Part shown: piece by piece, positions 45,431 to 52,828 of the stretch
Position numbering within the stretch: position 1 is the first letter of the stretch
Layout: every line of letters starts with the position of its first letter
Assembly: GCF_003419895.1 (NCBI RefSeq)
Contig: NZ_QPMM01000001.1
Span: 248,001 to 312,000 of the forward strand
Length of the DNA stretch: 64,000 nucleotides
Direction of reading: 5' to 3'
Source of the DNA: Chitinophaga silvatica
GTDB lineage: Bacteria > Bacteroidota > Bacteroidia > Chitinophagales > Chitinophagaceae
Program-made: the position numbers and the translations under genes
Notes under the pieces: generated by a model
What the model saw: only the letters and a program-made list of their open reading frames with translations
Told to the model about the DNA's origin: nothing
Database searches by the model: none

Positions 45431-45460
45431 CAAATATACTGAACAGTGTTTATTTTCCAA
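45431..45460 (-). promoter_or_regulatory. perfect Bacteroidota promoter with internal TetR operator
   Basis: Minus strand: TTG (45458-45460), exactly 19 bp, then TATATTTG (45431-45438). The spacer holds the operator TGAACAGTGTTTA (plus strand, 45440-45452), one base different from the copies at 44676 and 44742. This explains autorepression. Confidence 0.8.
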
Positions 45461-45462
45461 AT

Positions 45463-46305
45463 TTATTTATTCCTTTCTTCAAAAATCCATAACCTACCGC
45501 TCAATTGCTGCATATCTATCGGAATGCAGGAAACCAGTAAATTCCTGTCCTCCATCTGCCATTCCCAGTTGGTAACGGTTTCCATATACGAAAATAACCG
45601 TATCGCCTTCTTATAGATTTCTTCCCTATTAATTGCCCTATCCCGGAGCTGCGTCATCGCATCAGATAAAATAGCCGGCAACTGATCGCCCGGACTGGCA
45701 AGCCGTAAAAGCGCTGCCGCTTCATCATTTACCCAGCCGGTAAAGCCATCACTATTCACAAATACCAATGCATGCGGTATATGATGCAAAATGGCTGAAT
45801 AACGTATAGCTATTTTTTGAAAATAGGTTAACTGCCTCGTTTGCTCCTTCGTTTCCTTCAACCGTATTTTTATAGTTTCAATACAGTCCTTGAAGTCGGA
45901 ATTAAAATCCTGCCCCGATTCCCACCCTATCAACAACACACTTTCCGTCGACATAGAATTAAGAGGTATCAGCACCAGAGAACTAATACCCTTCAGGATA
46001 TCTTTCATTAGCTGGTAACCTAAGGCCGGTATCTCATCCCAATAAAGGATTTTTGAACCGTTTCTCCTTATTAGTTGCTGAATAGGCGTAGGGGTTAGGA
46101 TAAAGTCATTGAAACTACCAGGTAAACTGAATTTTACCTTGGCGGTTTCTTCATCCTCAAAATCAAGCAGCAGAATAATATCTGCTTCTGTTGTTTGTCT
46201 GACCAACTGTAAATTGCTCATCCAAATATTAGAAGCCGGCTTGTCTTTATTTAAATTACCGGTTTGATTTACGAAATCGAGCGCTTTGCGGACCCAGGTA
46301 CTCAC
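45463..46305 (-). CDS. GAF/PAS sensor protein without output domain
   Basis: A 280-residue soluble protein. Residues about 20-165 look like a GAF domain (TEADIILLLDFEDEETAKV, SSLVLIPLNS). After a helical linker, about 165-275 is a PAS domain (ILHHIPHALVFVNSDGFTGWVNDEAAALL). It stops directly after the PAS region. No kinase, GGDEF, PP2C or DNA-binding part follows in any frame, since the next gene's promoter begins right there. It is 24 bp downstream of an RsbQ-like hydrolase. In Bacillus, RsbQ acts with the PAS-PP2C phosphatase RsbP, so this protein is a likely partner that must pass its signal to another protein. Confidence 0.75.
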   Translation of the reverse strand: MSTWVRKALDFVNQTGNLNKDKPASNIWMSNLQLVRQTTEADIILLLDFEDEETAKVKFSLPGSFNDFILTPTPIQQLIRRNGSKILYWDEIPALGYQLMKDILKGISSLVLIPLNSMSTESVLLIGWESGQDFNSDFKDCIETIKIRLKETKEQTRQLTYFQKIAIRYSAILHHIPHALVFVNSDGFTGWVNDEAAALLRLASPGDQLPAILSDAMTQLRDRAINREEIYKKAIRLFSYMETVTNWEWQMEDRNLLVSCIPIDMQQLSGRLWIFEERNK

Positions 46306-46329
46306 AACACTGATGCGATTAATGATTAA

Positions 46330-47130
46330 TTAAAGAAATGATTGAATAGCTGCAATCACTTCATGTGGTGCAGTAATCTGCGGAAAGTGGCCTTCTGTAT
46401 GGATTTTTATACGTCGGCAGTCCGGAATATGAGCCTCCATATACTCACTTACCACAGCTGGTACTGCAATATCTTCGGCCGTTTGCATAACCAGGGTAGG
46501 TACATGAATCTTCGGGAGTTCGAAGCGATGATCCAGATAAAATATTGCCTTTGCTACTACAATGGCTATATCTTGTCTGATCTTCTCCAGATTCCTGGCA
46601 AACTCTTCGGCCAGTTCAGGCTTATCCTCATGCCGCATTACTGCTTTTGCAAAACCAGCTGCCCAGGCATGATAATTATTTTCCATGGCCTCAAATAAAC
46701 TGTTGAGTGTAGGAATATCAAAACCACCAACATAATTGGTGGTGGGCTCATTCAGATAACGGGGGCTTGAACCTAGCAACATCAACTTACTGAAGCGCTC
46801 AGGATAATGAGTATAGGTTAATACACCTGTCATACCACTTACAGAATGCCCCAGGTAATTGATATTACTCAACTCCAGCGCTGTAATGATTTCTGCAAGA
46901 TCTGTGGCGTATCCATTGATGGTTTCATAACGCTTAGGACTAAACGCATTAATATCTGATTTTCCTCCGCCAACATTATCAAACAAAACTATTTTATAGT
47001 CTTGCTCAAAAGCCGGTATTATGTCCTTAAAACAAGTTTGATCCAATCCAAAACCATGATTCAGAATAAGTGTTGATGGGGCATTCAAATTTCCAATAAC
47101 GTGAATATTGTTTCTATGAATAATATCCAT
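46330..47130 (-). CDS. RsbQ-like alpha/beta hydrolase
   Basis: A 266-residue serine hydrolase of the RsbQ/KAI2/D14 type. NHGFGLDQTCF (about 24-34), LFDNVGGGKSD (about 49-59), the nucleophile elbow GHSVSGM (Ser 96), GSSPRYLN, the acid in AEDIAVP (Asp 220) and TEGHFPQ (His 248) match the triad positions of Bacillus RsbQ (S96, D219, H247). The family hydrolyses or binds a small hydrophobic signal and activates a PAS-domain partner. Such a partner is encoded next. A -7 element lies at 47214. Confidence 0.88.
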   Translation of the reverse strand: MDIIHRNNIHVIGNLNAPSTLILNHGFGLDQTCFKDIIPAFEQDYKIVLFDNVGGGKSDINAFSPKRYETINGYATDLAEIITALELSNINYLGHSVSGMTGVLTYTHYPERFSKLMLLGSSPRYLNEPTTNYVGGFDIPTLNSLFEAMENNYHAWAAGFAKAVMRHEDKPELAEEFARNLEKIRQDIAIVVAKAIFYLDHRFELPKIHVPTLVMQTAEDIAVPAVVSEYMEAHIPDCRRIKIHTEGHFPQITAPHEVIAAIQSFL

Positions 47131-47213
47131 AATGTTTTTTTGAGTTTAACAATATTAATTGACGGAGCCAACTGATTTACGAATTTAAAAACTCCCTGGA
47201 TTTTGGCGTTGCC

Positions 47214-47221
47214 CAAATATA
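47214..47221 (-). promoter_or_regulatory. -7 element of the RsbQ-like gene
   Basis: Minus-strand TATATTTG, a full match to TAnnTTTG, lies 83 bp before the start codon. No TTG is present at 19-bp spacing. Confidence 0.4.
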
Positions 47222-47291
47222 ACACTCATCTTTACAATTTTTATAACTTCTTATCTCATACTTTTTTCTGGCAAATGTTTAATTTGGCGCC

Positions 47292-47951
47292 ATGAAAGAA
47301 AAAAGTAAAGCGTTCATATTTGATATGAATGGAACAATGATCGATGATATGCAGTATCATTTGGAGGGTTGGTTCAATATGTTACAGCGCTTGGGGGCAA
47401 ATCTAACCAAAGAACAGGTGAGAGGCCATATGTATGGCAAAAATGAAGAACTGCTCATGCGCATATTTGGTAAAGATCATTTTACTATGCCTCAGATGAT
47501 GGAAATTGCACACGAAAAAGAAGTGCTCTACCAGGAGGCTTTCAGACCACATCTAACGCTGATTAAAGGCCTTTCCGAATTTTTAGACAAAGCTGCTAAA
47601 GCCGGTATTCCAATGGCTATAGGTACTGCCGCCAACAGGTTCAATATAGATTTTGTACTCGATAACCTCAATATCCGTCACTACTTTAAAGCTGTAATCA
47701 GCGCGGAAGATGTTGCCAGCAGCAAACCCGATCCTGAGGTTTTCCTGAAATGTGCGGAAGCCATTGGGGCCGATCCTTCCCAATGCATTGTATTTGAAGA
47801 TGCGCCTAAAGGTGTTGAAGCAGCTGAGAATGCAAAAATGCAATCGGTAGTATTAACGACCATGCATACTCGTGATGAATTTGATGCTTATCATAATGCA
47901 ATCGCTTTCATTAATGATTATACTGATCCTGTGTTGCAACAATTATTATAG
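47292..47951 (+). CDS. HAD superfamily protein, beta-phosphoglucomutase-like, with atypical motif I
   Basis: A 219-residue cytoplasmic protein with the HAD core and a helical cap. The nucleophile Asp 11 is in FDMNGTMIDD, but the second Asp of the DxD motif is Asn 13. Motif II (GTAANRF), the motif III lysine (SSKPDPEVF) and motif IV (FEDAPKGVEAA) are intact. The usual general acid/base is thus missing, so phosphatase or mutase activity may be reduced or altered. It lies 68 bp upstream of a Nudix-type regulator in the same direction, which suggests a shared sugar-phosphate context. Confidence 0.85.
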   Translation: MKEKSKAFIFDMNGTMIDDMQYHLEGWFNMLQRLGANLTKEQVRGHMYGKNEELLMRIFGKDHFTMPQMMEIAHEKEVLYQEAFRPHLTLIKGLSEFLDKAAKAGIPMAIGTAANRFNIDFVLDNLNIRHYFKAVISAEDVASSKPDPEVFLKCAEAIGADPSQCIVFEDAPKGVEAAENAKMQSVVLTTMHTRDEFDAYHNAIAFINDYTDPVLQQLL

Positions 47952-48019
47952 GCTCAACAACTATATTTTCTAATATCAGGCAGGTACCATAAATTACTGC
48001 CTTACATAAAAATTGCTGT

Positions 48020-48724
48020 ATGACACGTTACTCAGGGCAATCGAGAATGTTGGTGGCGGTAGACTGTATTATTTTCGGGTTTGATGGTGAAAAACTCAAG
48101 CTGCTGCTTATTAAACGTGGATTCGAACCACAGAAGAATAAATGGAGCCTGATGGGAGGGTTCGTACAACCCGGCGAAGGGCTCGAATCTGCAGCTGCCC
48201 GTATCCTTCATAAACTAACAGGGCTGGAAGGTGTATATATGGAACAACTATTCGCTTTCGGTGAGCCGGAACGCGACCCGGTAGAAAGAACCATCTCTGT
48301 TACCTATTTTGCTCTAATAGATATCAATCAGTATGTTCAGCAACTAACCGACGAATATAAAGCTGAATGGGTTAGCCTGGATGCCCTCCCAGATCTGATT
48401 TTCGACCATGTGGAGATGGTAAACATGGCTAAGGAGAAGTTAAGATACAAGGCAGCAATCCACCCAATACTGTTTGAATTACTGCCTAGCAAATTCACTA
48501 TCCCACAGTTACAACTACTCTTTGAGGCAGTTTATGATGTAACTTTCGATAAACGTAACTTTAGCCGGAAAATCTTGTCCACAGGCCTTTTGATTAAACA
48601 AAAGGATAAAGAAAGACTTAGTTCAAAAAGAGGTGCTTTCTATTATAAACTGGATAAACGAAAGTATAATGCGAAGTTCAACTCATTCCTCAATTTTGTA
48701 ACTGATCCCGGAAATCTGAAGTAA
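48020..48724 (+). CDS. Nudix-type transcriptional regulator (NrtR/AraR-like paralogue)
   Basis: A 234-residue protein closely similar to the regulator at 20320 over its whole length (shared AVDCIIFGFDG, EKLRYKAA, NFSRKILST, GAFYYK blocks). The Nudix box GGFVQPGEGLESAAARIL again lacks the REUXEE glutamates. A C-terminal winged helix follows. It is a probable sugar- or nucleotide-sensing repressor for another pathway, perhaps the upstream HAD gene. No palindrome of the AraR type is seen before either gene. Confidence 0.8.
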   Translation: MTRYSGQSRMLVAVDCIIFGFDGEKLKLLLIKRGFEPQKNKWSLMGGFVQPGEGLESAAARILHKLTGLEGVYMEQLFAFGEPERDPVERTISVTYFALIDINQYVQQLTDEYKAEWVSLDALPDLIFDHVEMVNMAKEKLRYKAAIHPILFELLPSKFTIPQLQLLFEAVYDVTFDKRNFSRKILSTGLLIKQKDKERLSSKRGAFYYKLDKRKYNAKFNSFLNFVTDPGNLK

Positions 48725-48728
48725 CCTG

Positions 48729-50555
48729 CTACTTACCGTAGCATGCCAGTATTTTTCTAAAGATCTCATTATTCTCATATACTCCTCTGAAGAGCTGTGA
48801 GTTTGGCCCATAGGCGAATACCATCACAGGAATGCCTGTATGATCATTGGTAGCAAAATGACCGCGCAACCAACCTTTGGATATTTCTCCATCCATTAAT
48901 GCCAACCCACTTGTTTCATGATCCGCTGTTACAATTACGGTTGTCTGTTTGTCTGCATCTGCAAATTTCAATGCTTCGCCTATGGCTTCATCAAAATCCA
49001 GCATTTCCCTCACTAAATAATCGAGATCATTACTATGTCCTCCATTATCTATCCGCGAACCCTCTACCATTAAGAAGAACCCTTTGCCTTTGCTTAATTG
49101 CTGTAATGCCTTGCGTAATGCGGTTGTCAGATAATTGCCCCTGCCATTTCTCATGGTGGTAACTACCTTATCCGACAAAATCACCATCGTTCTTTCATTC
49201 TTCCCGGTATTCCAGGTATCGAGATTATCATAAAAAATTACTCCGGAAGAAGTCAGACTCTCTCTGAGCTCAGCGTCCAATTGTTCTTTACCTCCTCCAA
49301 CTGCTAATTGTATGTTGCTTTTCAGAAGCTGATGTGCCAGGGTTGCTACACTATCACGGCTCCTGGTATGCCCATAAAAGGATGCTGGTGTAGCGCCCGT
49401 AATTTCTTCCGTTACAATTACTCCGCTTTTTATTCCTTTTGGTGCCAGCAGCTCCGGAATAACTGGTACGGCAACATAGGTATTATCTTGCCCGATTACT
49501 CCATTATTCGTTTTATGGCCACTACTGATCGCTGTACCTCCTGCTGCTGAATCGGTATGATAATTATCAACAGATTGGGTTTTGGATAACCCCAGTTGCT
49601 TCATCAGAAACAGGTTTAAAGCTCCCTTATTTGCTGTGTATCCTGCAAACTGCTGTGCCAGACCTGTTCCATCACCAATCATCAGAATTACATTCTTCGA
49701 TTTTATGTTAGTTGCATCACTGGCATACGTAGGGGTGTATACGTTATGAACTGGCAGATTACTTACGGTAGTAGTTGCGGTATTATGCATTACATCATAA
49801 AGCTCGCTTGGGTAATCAGTTCCTATCCAGTCTGCTCCTAAATCCATTAGCTTGAAATAACATGATTTAGTAGACGGGGCTCCCCAGAAACGAAACGGGA
49901 ATCCCAGTTGATGTACCTGGTCTATTACTGCCTTTACTTTTTGCAGCTCTGAAGGTATCATCGTTCCTTTTCCATTCCATCTGCTGTAATGATCAAAACT
50001 CACACTAATCATGGCTACCCGGTCTTTAACAGATGCAGGGTAGGTGCTGTCTGGTCTTCCGTCGAAATAAAAAATCTGATCAAACTTCTGCCAGTCGCTC
50101 ATCGGTGGAAGATTTCCGGAAAGCACAATCTTTACGGCATTGGGATTAGCTTTTCTGTCGAAATACTGTTTGTATGGTGTAAGCAAAGTTTGTAATGCCT
50201 GTAGGGTAGGAGTACCTTCAGTCTTCAGGTCGATCAATAGTTGAAGCGGACTACCGTCGGCATACGGTTTGCCTTTATATAATGCGAATTGTCTGATAAC
50301 CGGCTGTAGGTAAAGTGCTTCAAAGGTTCTGAAAGGATCAATATCTCTGCTGTCGTGTGCCACATACAGAACACCGTTTTGTAGATGAATATCGGCTTCT
50401 ATAGACCCAAAATTCAAGGCAGCTGCAGCATAAAATGGAGTGGCGCGTTCATAGTCGTTGTGCGAATGAGCCTGTGCCATAGTATACTGTTTGTCTTGTG
50501 CCTGGGCGTTCGACAACAGTAACACGGCAGATACCCATGGGAGAAGTTTCTTCAT
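48729..50555 (-). CDS. fusion of phosphodiesterase-like domain and alkaline phosphatase
   Basis: A 608-residue exported protein (signal ending NAQAQ). Residues about 25-265 resemble the PI-PLC/glycerophosphodiesterase TIM barrel (AQAHSHNDYERATPF, GSIEADIHLQNGVLYVAHD). Residues about 285-608 form an alkaline phosphatase: metal ligand MIGDGTGLAQQ, nucleophile TDSAAGGTAISSG, VEGSRIDNGGHSND and TADHETSGLAL. Both domains keep their metal-binding signatures. Together they could release phosphate from phosphodiesters in two steps outside the cytoplasm. Such fusions occur in Bacteroidota. Confidence 0.88.
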   Translation of the reverse strand: MKKLLPWVSAVLLLSNAQAQDKQYTMAQAHSHNDYERATPFYAAAALNFGSIEADIHLQNGVLYVAHDSRDIDPFRTFEALYLQPVIRQFALYKGKPYADGSPLQLLIDLKTEGTPTLQALQTLLTPYKQYFDRKANPNAVKIVLSGNLPPMSDWQKFDQIFYFDGRPDSTYPASVKDRVAMISVSFDHYSRWNGKGTMIPSELQKVKAVIDQVHQLGFPFRFWGAPSTKSCYFKLMDLGADWIGTDYPSELYDVMHNTATTTVSNLPVHNVYTPTYASDATNIKSKNVILMIGDGTGLAQQFAGYTANKGALNLFLMKQLGLSKTQSVDNYHTDSAAGGTAISSGHKTNNGVIGQDNTYVAVPVIPELLAPKGIKSGVIVTEEITGATPASFYGHTRSRDSVATLAHQLLKSNIQLAVGGGKEQLDAELRESLTSSGVIFYDNLDTWNTGKNERTMVILSDKVVTTMRNGRGNYLTTALRKALQQLSKGKGFFLMVEGSRIDNGGHSNDLDYLVREMLDFDEAIGEALKFADADKQTTVIVTADHETSGLALMDGEISKGWLRGHFATNDHTGIPVMVFAYGPNSQLFRGVYENNEIFRKILACYGK

Positions 50556-50641
50556 TGTTTCCTGGAAATGTTGAAAAGATTGCGAAGGTAGTAACTAAAA
50601 GATGATATCAGCCAATCACTGGTTTACCTTTTTGTTAAGGG

Positions 50642-51187
50642 TTAAAGGGTTGGCCAGTTGTGAATTAATTCCTCTAAAAGATGTTGGCCTTCCTGCCAAT
50701 CTCCAAGCCCCGACTGGCTGTTGATATGTCCTTTTGCTCCTACATTAACGAATCGGCTGCCCCAGTTTTCGGCAAAGTACATGGCACGTTCCAGTTTGCA
50801 GTAAGGATCGTTGTTGCTGGCAACAACAATACTTTTAAAAGGCAAACGCATTAGTGGTATTGGTGAAAAGCCGGTGGCTTCCGGCGGGAAGCCTGGTCGT
50901 TCTGCATCGGCAGGAGCTACCAGTAAAGCAGCTCTTATTTTTAATTTCGTTTGTGCGGCCCAGTGAGCCATTGTAATACAGCCCAGGCTATGTGCTGCAA
51001 TAACTACATCTGGTCCGCTGGCAGCTACTACTTGCTCTACTGTTGCTACCCATTCACTACGCACCGGAGTATCCCAATTCGATTGCTCTATTCTCAAAAT
51101 TCCTGGTAGTGTATTTTCCCAGACAGATTGCCAGTGAGTAGGACCTGAACCATTTAATCCAGGTAATGTTAAAACTTTAAGTTCCAT
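50642..51187 (-). CDS. RBBP9/YdeN family alpha/beta hydrolase
   Basis: A 181-residue small serine hydrolase. TLPGLNGSGPTHWQSVWE (about 7-24), the nucleophile IAAHSLGCI (Ser about 66), the acid in ASNNDPYC and His in GAKGHINSQSG (about 154) match the RBBP9/YdeN family. Its substrate is unknown. It is 86 bp upstream of the phosphatase-fusion gene on the same strand. Confidence 0.88.
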   Translation of the reverse strand: MELKVLTLPGLNGSGPTHWQSVWENTLPGILRIEQSNWDTPVRSEWVATVEQVVAASGPDVVIAAHSLGCITMAHWAAQTKLKIRAALLVAPADAERPGFPPEATGFSPIPLMRLPFKSIVVASNNDPYCKLERAMYFAENWGSRFVNVGAKGHINSQSGLGDWQEGQHLLEELIHNWPTL

Positions 51188-51265
51188 GACAGGAAGATGT
51201 TGTAGATCCGAAATATAGTAAAATTAAATGGCTGCTTATAATCACCTGCACTGCCGGAAAAAATG

Positions 51266-51289
51266 AAAGGTCGAAAGAATTCGACCTTT
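51266..51289. repeat. isolated hairpin upstream of the RBBP9-like gene
   Basis: AAAGGTCGAA pairs with TTCGACCTTT across 4 bases, about 80 bp upstream of the hydrolase start. It could be an operator or the terminator of a vanished gene. Confidence 0.45.
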
Positions 51290-51315
51290 ATTGCTAAAAT
51301 TCCACGTTATGGCAC

Positions 51316-51453
51316 TCAGGTCCATAAAAAGTTAATATCTGTCTGAAATATATGCTTATAGCTGGTTCTCTTCACAATCTCCTTCTCACAAATTTTATTC
51401 AAACTACCATAAAAAGACTCAAAAAGGGGCAGTTTAGACATAAATTCAGACAT
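51316..51453 (-). CDS. possible small ORF or gene remnant
   Basis: A 45-codon frame from ATG 51453 to a TGA at 51316 reads MSEFMSKLPLF, then ESFYGSLNK, ending NFLWT. The frame is open for a further 14 codons upstream of the ATG. Its composition is protein-like, but I do not recognise it and no promoter is evident. It may be the end of a decayed gene. Confidence 0.25.
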   Translation of the reverse strand: MSEFMSKLPLFESFYGSLNKICEKEIVKRTSYKHIFQTDINFLWT

Positions 51454-51814
51454 ATCTGATATGAAAAATTTATTCTCTTTCTTATACTCGTTTACGTTAC
51501 ATCAAGTGTAGCTTTTCTCTATAATTATCATGATATGTAGTTAGAAGCTGGCTTGTTGATATACCGTACTGACTTTATTACGATTTGTTTTGATGTGGTA
51601 AACCCTGATGATTAATGAGTTCTACCAATTTCAATTTAAAAAAATTTAATAAACGACGTAAATAAACGAAAAGTCACTACAAAAGTAGGGGAAGGCGGAA
51701 GGATTGTCAAGAAATCATTAAACAATCTTTGAAAAAAGTTGTGAAACTCGTCATTTTAACAATAATTTTTAATCTGGATAACTTTAATGGTCAGATTATC
51801 TGACAGATAAAAAC
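51454..51814. other. AT-rich intergenic region before queG stop
   Basis: No gene or RNA recognised. A short palindrome TCAGAT-T-ATCTGA lies about 10 bp downstream of the queG stop and may be a weak terminator. Confidence 0.35.
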
Positions 51815-52741
51815 TTATGTAGAGTGTCCATCCTGCCAAAACCGAAGATTTCGGCGAATGCCTGCAAATTTGCTTCTCTTTAGTGGCGAATGCCTGAATA
51901 TTTCCTTAAACGACTCTTCAGTCATCTCTTCCCAGTCGGCCGTACTAAAATTCAGGATGGCTGGTAAAGGAGTAAACGCCTCCTCCTTATTAGCCTTTGA
52001 AAACCTGTTCCAGGGACAAACATCCTGGCAGGTATCACAACCAAAAAACCAATTTTCAAATTTGCCTTGCATCTGATCAGGAATCAGCTGTTCCTTTAGT
52101 TCTATTGTGAAATAGGAAATACAACGGCTTCCATCCACAACTCCCGGTGCCACCAACGCGGCTGTAGGACAGGCATCCAGGCAACGGGTACAGGTTCCGC
52201 AAAAATCTGCAACCGGCCCGTCATACTCTAATTCGAGATCCGTAATCAAGGTAGCTATAAAGAAAAAGGACCCGGCCTGCTTATGAATCAGATTACCATT
52301 TTTTCCTATCCATCCCAAACCACTACGTTTTGCCCAGGCCCGCTCTAAAACAGGGGCAGAGTCTACAAACCCTCTTCCCTGAACCTGACCAAATTTTTCC
52401 TGCATCTGCGCTAGCATGGTTTTCAACCGCTCTCTGATTACTTCATGATAATCTTGCCCGTATGCATACTTAGAAATTTGGGGCGCATCACTTCTTTGCT
52501 GCTCGGAAGGATAATAGTTGAATAAGAGGGTAATTACCGATTTAGCCCCATCAACAAGTTTTCGTGGGTCGATCCGCTTATCGAAGTGGTTTTCCATGTA
52601 CTGCATATTGCCATGCATACCCTTATTCAACCAACTCTCGAGCCGCCGCGCGTCATCGTCGAGTAAGGTTGCTTCGGCTATCCCACAATAATCAAATCCC
52701 AATGTGGTGGCAAGCTGCTTTATGTACCGGGTTGGACTCAT
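51815..52741 (-). CDS. queG: epoxyqueuosine reductase
   Basis: A 308-residue cobalamin- and iron-sulfur-dependent enzyme for the last step of queuosine biosynthesis in tRNA. N-terminal [25 protein letters not shown] and [23 protein letters not shown] (in part) are QueG signatures. Two 4Fe-4S clusters are marked by [12 protein letters not shown] and a later [11 protein letters not shown]. Length is slightly below that of the long HEAT-containing form. It is divergent from the DUF3857 pair. Confidence 0.95.
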   Translation of the reverse strand: MSPTRYIKQLATTLGFDYCGIAEATLLDDDARRLESWLNKGMHGNMQYMENHFDKRIDPRKLVDGAKSVITLLFNYYPSEQQRSDAPQISKYAYGQDYHEVIRERLKTMLAQMQEKFGQVQGRGFVDSAPVLERAWAKRSGLGWIGKNGNLIHKQAGSFFFIATLITDLELEYDGPVADFCGTCTRCLDACPTAALVAPGVVDGSRCISYFTIELKEQLIPDQMQGKFENWFFGCDTCQDVCPWNRFSKANKEEAFTPLPAILNFSTADWEEMTEESFKEIFRHSPLKRSKFAGIRRNLRFWQDGHST

Positions 52742-52794
52742 CTCCGCAAAATTACGTTTTTATAGAGTGATTCTATGCAATTCGAGTTATTGAT

Positions 52795-52802
52795 TATATT
52801 TG
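52795..52802 (+). promoter_or_regulatory. -7 element of the DUF3857 gene pair
   Basis: TATATTTG fits TAnnTTTG and lies 26 bp before ATG 52829. Confidence 0.45.
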
Positions 52803-52828
52803 CCCACAATTAACTTTCCCTGTACTAT

